This document shows, in pieces, positions 63,244 through 64,000 of a DNA stretch of 64,000 nt. The notes below the pieces were generated by a model that worked only from the letters and a program-made list of their open reading frames with translations, had not been told where the DNA came from and made no database searches. A program made the position numbers and the translations under genes. The stretch covers positions 62,001 through 126,000 of the forward strand of contig CBFHQJ010000003.1 of NCBI GenBank assembly GCA_965657795.1. The letters are read 5' to 3'. This DNA is from SW10 sp965657795 (GTDB lineage Bacteria; Verrucomicrobiota; Verrucomicrobiia; Verrucomicrobiales; Akkermansiaceae). Position 1 is the stretch's first letter. Every line of letters begins with the position of its first letter.

Positions 63244-64000
63244 ATGGCTGAGACCAACTCTACTGCAGATTCCAAGGACGTCGTTTTGCGTACGTCGATT
63301 GATCGCTCTCTTCGTCAACCCGTGATGTTTTTCTTCACGAGCGGTGCCGTATGGCTTGCGCTTTCCATTGTTCTCGGACTGGTGGCTTCCGCAAAGAAGC
63401 ACAGTCCTGAATTCCTGACCTGCTTCTCTTGGTTGGATGCTGGTAAAGTAGATGCCGCTCACATGAGCTCCATGATTTACGGGTGGGGACTTCAGGCCGC
63501 TTTTGGAATCATCATCTGGTTGATGGCTCGTCTTTCCCGCAAGGAGTGCACCGCCGCCGGCGTCATTCTCTGGGCTGGGCATTTTTGGAATGCCGCTGTT
63601 TTTTACGGAGTGATTCGCATCATGATGGGCGAGGGTTCAGGTGTCACATATATGGAGTTTCCAAGTGAGGTCTGGCCGGTCCTTCTTCTTTGCTACAGCA
63701 TCATCACAATTTGGTCTTTGATCCAGTTTCAGGTGCGCGATGCCGGTCATGTCTACGTGAGCCAATGGTATCTGCTCGCTGGTTTGCTCTGGTTCCCGTG
63801 GATCGCAGTGACAGCTTGGGTTTTCGTTTTCATCATGGAAGGCCACCCTCTGATGGTTACTGGTGTTGCGGCATGGTTCAAAGGGACTCTCTTTTCTCTC
63901 TTCTTCCTCCCGGTTGCATTGGCCAGTTCCTACTATCTGGCCCCCAAGGTCACCGGACGTCCTGTATACAGTTATAATATCGCTCTCTTCGGGTTCTGGT
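63244..64000 (+). CDS. ccoN: cbb3-like cytochrome c oxidase subunit I (partial)
   Basis: Runs off the right edge after 252 codons. At least five membrane helices are seen so far. DAAHMSSMIYGWGLQAAFG contains the first haem-ligand histidine, and the following IRIMMGEGSGVTYMEFPSEVWPVLL plus RDAGHVYVSQWYLLAGLLWFPW are typical of CcoN. It reduces oxygen using electrons from the ACIII pathway, pumping protons. The cbb3 assignment (not aa3) is based on these motifs and should be checked once the downstream sequence is seen. Confidence 0.85.
   Translation, partial: MAETNSTADSKDVVLRTSIDRSLRQPVMFFFTSGAVWLALSIVLGLVASAKKHSPEFLTCFSWLDAGKVDAAHMSSMIYGWGLQAAFGIIIWLMARLSRKECTAAGVILWAGHFWNAAVFYGVIRIMMGEGSGVTYMEFPSEVWPVLLLCYSIITIWSLIQFQVRDAGHVYVSQWYLLAGLLWFPWIAVTAWVFVFIMEGHPLMVTGVAAWFKGTLFSLFFLPVALASSYYLAPKVTGRPVYSYNIALFGFW

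Noticed and set aside
1..64000. CRISPR arrays, rRNA or tRNA genes, complete insertion sequences.
   Set aside because: No regularly spaced short repeats, no rRNA-like stretches, no cloverleaf that folds, and no intact transposase were found on reading both strands.

Overview
The window looks like a chromosomal segment of a Verrucomicrobiota bacterium, probably of the Verrucomicrobiales. This rests on the combination of PEP-CTERM proteins with C-terminal sorting tails, large secreted LamG/cadherin-like mosaics, a sulfatase, DUF1080 and planctomycete-type cytochrome domains, a Pur-alpha-like DUF3276 protein, and an alternative complex III operon. Most starts have no clear Shine-Dalgarno sequence. 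The assignment comes from gene content only; there is no rRNA in the window.

Layout. 1-8.5 kb: a partial PQQ-type beta-propeller protein (minus), a 1760-residue secreted mosaic and a small PEP-CTERM protein. 8.5-10 kb (minus): DNA polymerase III delta (holA) and a thioredoxin-like [2Fe-2S] ferredoxin. 10-26.2 kb: a TonB-powered outer-membrane uptake locus. It holds a TonB-dependent receptor, a 1553-residue protein made of three near-identical 1.4-1.5 kb repeats, a Vibrio TonB2/TtpC-like energiser (DUF3450, TtpC-like ExbB, ExbB, two ExbD, TonB), a TPR lipoprotein-like/secreted protein, a phosphate-selective-porin-like barrel and a small secreted protein. 26.2-33 kb: oligopeptidase A and a BaiN/HI0933 flavoprotein (minus), MlaF and MlaD, and an SGNH-DUF1080 fusion. 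32.7-35.4 kb: a gene-poor, decayed stretch with one intact outer-membrane barrel plus remnants of a tyrosine recombinase and a PL10 pectate lyase. 35.4-43.9 kb: sulfatase, YdcH-like protein, LamG PEP-CTERM protein, DUF3276 protein, tRNA-dihydrouridine synthase, zinc-ribbon protein, a DUF2231-cytochrome c-LRR fusion, two membrane proteins and a MidA-type methyltransferase. 43.9-50.7 kb: a five-gene operon led by a class A penicillin-binding protein with a degenerate transpeptidase site and ending with a Na+/H+ antiporter. 50.7-54.4 kb: a TPR protein, a Dabb-domain protein and a paralogue of the last uptake-locus gene. 54.5-64 kb: actABCDEF (quinol:cytochrome c oxidoreductase, alternative complex III), a small membrane protein and the start of a cbb3-like haem-copper oxidase, i.e. 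an electron path from quinol to oxygen.

The most interesting signal is a short motif, GTNAC-N6-GTNAC (11-bp period). It occurs in the leader of all four transcription units of the uptake locus, in three cases 51-55 bp before the start codon. The period and half-site resemble PHO boxes bound by PhoB-type regulators, and the locus contains a porin of the phosphate/polyphosphate-selective type. I infer a co-regulated, possibly phosphate-starvation, TonB-dependent uptake system whose ligand-facing partner may be the triple-repeat protein. A second regulatory signal is a pair of CRP/FNR-type palindromes just upstream of actA.
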